The position numbers and the translations under genes are program-made. A DNA stretch of 51,795 bases, taken from contig JADFWP010000017.1 in NCBI GenBank assembly GCA_015234115.1, positions 1 through 51,795 on the forward strand, written 5' to 3'. Positions 50,642 through 51,795 of the stretch are shown here, piece by piece. Each line of letters starts with the position of its first letter. Position 1 is the first letter of the stretch. This stretch comes from Magnetococcales bacterium (GTDB lineage: Bacteria; Pseudomonadota; Magnetococcia; Magnetococcales; Magnetaquicoccaceae). The notes under the pieces were generated by a model that had not been told where the DNA came from, did no database searches, and saw only the letters and a program-made list of their open reading frames with translations.

Positions 50642-51648
50642 GTGATCCAACCCGGACTTTGGCGGAGATCGGGGAATTTCCCATGATTCAGGCCTTTTTT
50701 GCGCCGTTGCAGGTTGCTTCTGCCGCAGGTGTGGTCACGGGCATCGGCGACGATGCGGCTGTTCTGGCCGTGCCGCGCACCCAGCATCTCTTGGCCACGG
50801 TGGATGCCATGGTCGAAGGGGTCCATTTTGCCTCGGACGCGGACCCGTTTCTGTTGGGCCAGAAGGCGTTGCGGGTGAATTTGTCCGACATTGCGGCCAT
50901 GGGCGGGCAACCTGCCTGGTATCTGTTGTCGTTGGCGTTGCCGGGGGCGACTCCCGAAGCGTGGCTGGCGGAATTTGTCCGGGGATTGGGGGTGGCCGGG
51001 GAGGCTTTTGGCGTGCGGATCGCCGGAGGCAATACCACGGCTGCGCCTGCGGGGCGGTCGATCCATGTGACGATGTTCGGACTGGTCAGTCAGGCGCGTG
51101 CCCTGACCCGCGCCGGCGCTTTGGTCGGGGATCGGATTCTGGTTTCGGGTACGATCGGCGATGCCGCCCTGGGATTGGCGGTGCGGCAGGGGCGTCTGGT
51201 CGTTGAGGATGAGGCGGATCGTGTTTTTCTGGCCTCCCGTTTCGATCTGCCCGAACCTCGGGTTGGTTTGGGAGTCGCGGTTTCCGATGCGGCGGCAGTG
51301 CATGCGCTGATCGATGTGTCGGATGGATTGGTGGCGGATCTGGGTCATCTTTGTCAGGCTTCCGGTGTGGGCGCGCAGGTGGATGTGGCGAAAATTCCCC
51401 TGTCGGAGGCGGCCCGGCGACTGTTGGCGCAAGATGCCGGACTCCTGCCGCTGCTGTTGACCGGTGGCGAGGATTACGAGTTGATCTGCACCGCTGCGGA
51501 AGGTGCTCTGGAGATGTTGCATACGCTGGCCCGACAGGCCGGGGTCGCCCTGACCGAAATCGGGGTGATCACCGAGGCGCCCGGAGTGGTCATGCTTGCC
51601 GATGGCCAGCCCGTGCGGTTGGAACAGGGGGGGTGGCGTCATTTCTAG
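50638..51648 (+). CDS. thiL: Thiamine-monophosphate kinase
   Basis: A 336-residue ThiL of the PurM-like fold: GIGDDAAVLAVP, VDAMVEGVHF, ALRVNLSDIAAMGG, IDVSDGLVADLGHL and LTGGEDYEL. It makes thiamine diphosphate from the monophosphate. GTG start with GGGAGG 5 nt upstream; overlaps nusB (GTGA). Confidence 0.94.
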   Translation: MSDPTRTLAEIGEFPMIQAFFAPLQVASAAGVVTGIGDDAAVLAVPRTQHLLATVDAMVEGVHFASDADPFLLGQKALRVNLSDIAAMGGQPAWYLLSLALPGATPEAWLAEFVRGLGVAGEAFGVRIAGGNTTAAPAGRSIHVTMFGLVSQARALTRAGALVGDRILVSGTIGDAALGLAVRQGRLVVEDEADRVFLASRFDLPEPRVGLGVAVSDAAAVHALIDVSDGLVADLGHLCQASGVGAQVDVAKIPLSEAARRLLAQDAGLLPLLLTGGEDYELICTAAEGALEMLHTLARQAGVALTEIGVITEAPGVVMLADGQPVRLEQGGWRHF

Positions 51649-51674
51649 CCCGCAACCGGTTTGAAATGGACACG

Positions 51675-51741
51675 ATTGAAAAAAAAAGAGGGGGTCTGGG
51701 GGATTCATCCCCCAGGGTTTTGACTTTAAACAGAAAATTTT
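51675..51741. repeat. Palindromic repeat, copy H (interrupted)
   Basis: Left arm and local hairpin (GAGGGGGTCTGGGGG-ATTCAT-CCCCC) followed by GGGTTTTGACTTTAAAC, then the centre breaks off after AGAAAATTTT. The mirrored right arm is not found before the window ends. It lies 27 bp after thiL. Confidence 0.8.
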
Positions 51742-51795
51742 GTAACTATTCAGCACCCCCGTTGCCACCGTATGACGGCGTAGGGCATCGGTCAG
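51742..51795. mobile_element. Possible insertion-sequence end (partial)
   Basis: Where repeat copy H breaks, the sequence switches to GTAACTATTCAGCACCCCC. A GTAAC...TTCAG start resembles terminal repeats of IS66-like elements, and an IS inserted in the AT-rich centre of the repeat would explain the loss of the right arm. No transposase is visible; only 54 bp are available. Confidence 0.3.

Noticed and set aside
1-51795. CRISPR array among the repeated GGGGG/CCCCC elements
   Set aside because: Copies are thousands of bp apart, vary in length and are separated by genes. There are no regular spacers and no cas genes.
1-51795. Magnetosome genes, tRNA or rRNA genes
   Set aside because: None was recognised on either strand, so the suggested Magnetococcales-like origin remains an inference from gene order and repeats.

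Overview
This is a roughly 52 kb, GC-rich chromosomal segment from a motile Gram-negative bacterium. The flagellar and chemotaxis gene set, the gene order pheA-tyrA-aroA-cmk-rpsA-ihfB-lapA-lapB, and a family of nested GGGGTCTGGGGG/CCCCCAGACCCC palindromes point to Proteobacteria. A Magnetococcales-like (Etaproteobacteria / deep Alphaproteobacteria) host is my best guess, but this is inference: no 16S rRNA or magnetosome gene is present.

Layout. (1) 1-6.5 kb: tag (3-methyladenine DNA glycosylase I), a polytopic membrane protein, and a translationally coupled pair on the minus strand. That pair is a zinc-ribbon/class III nucleotide cyclase/AAA/TPR protein followed by a receiver-metallo-beta-lactamase fusion. 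(2) 6.8-9.9 kb: an exported NodB-type polysaccharide deacetylase and a secreted RTX/PPC protein. (3) 10.1-22.9 kb: a large minus-strand chemotaxis cluster, transcribed as cheA(hybrid)-cheW-soluble MCP-like // STAS-(REC-SpoIIE-HATPase)-cheB-cheR-cheY-cheX-cheY // CheC/CheX-like-CBS fusion. Each // is a copy of the palindromic repeat. (4) 23.2-25.5 kb: a small unknown gene, a FabK/nitronate-monooxygenase-like flavoenzyme and an MNT-HEPN toxin-antitoxin pair. (5) 25.7-32.8 kb: flagellar genes fliK-flgD-flgE-fliL-fliM-fliN-fliO-fliP. (6) 33-35.9 kb: a large membrane chemoreceptor with an unusual C-terminal helical domain. (7) 36.1-44.8 kb: pheA-tyrA-[RHH/PIN toxin-antitoxin]-aroA-cmk-rpsA-ihfB-lapA-lapB. 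(8) 44.8-51.6 kb: rpiB-glyA-ribD-ribE-ribBA-ribH-nusB-thiL.

How it works together. Regions 3, 5 and 6 form a motility block: receptors feed the CheA hybrid kinase, which signals to two CheY proteins. CheX, and possibly the CheC-like-CBS protein, would remove the phosphate, and FliM/FliN is the switch target. Inside the che operon, a single-polypeptide partner-switching regulator (receiver, phosphatase and kinase-like ATPase) is encoded next to its STAS partner, an HsbR/HsbA-like arrangement that could tie chemotaxis signals to gene expression. Regions 7 and 8 are housekeeping: aromatic amino acids, CMP kinase, ribosomal protein S1, LPS-assembly control, one-carbon metabolism, riboflavin and thiamine.

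The observations most worth follow-up are the cyclase / receiver-MBL pair (a possible make-and-break cyclic nucleotide module), the CheC/CheX-like-CBS fusion, and the repeat family. The repeats sit at transcription-unit ends and in two cases supply coding sequence, the C-terminus of Tag and the last codons of the HEPN toxin. All functions are inferred from sequence reading alone.
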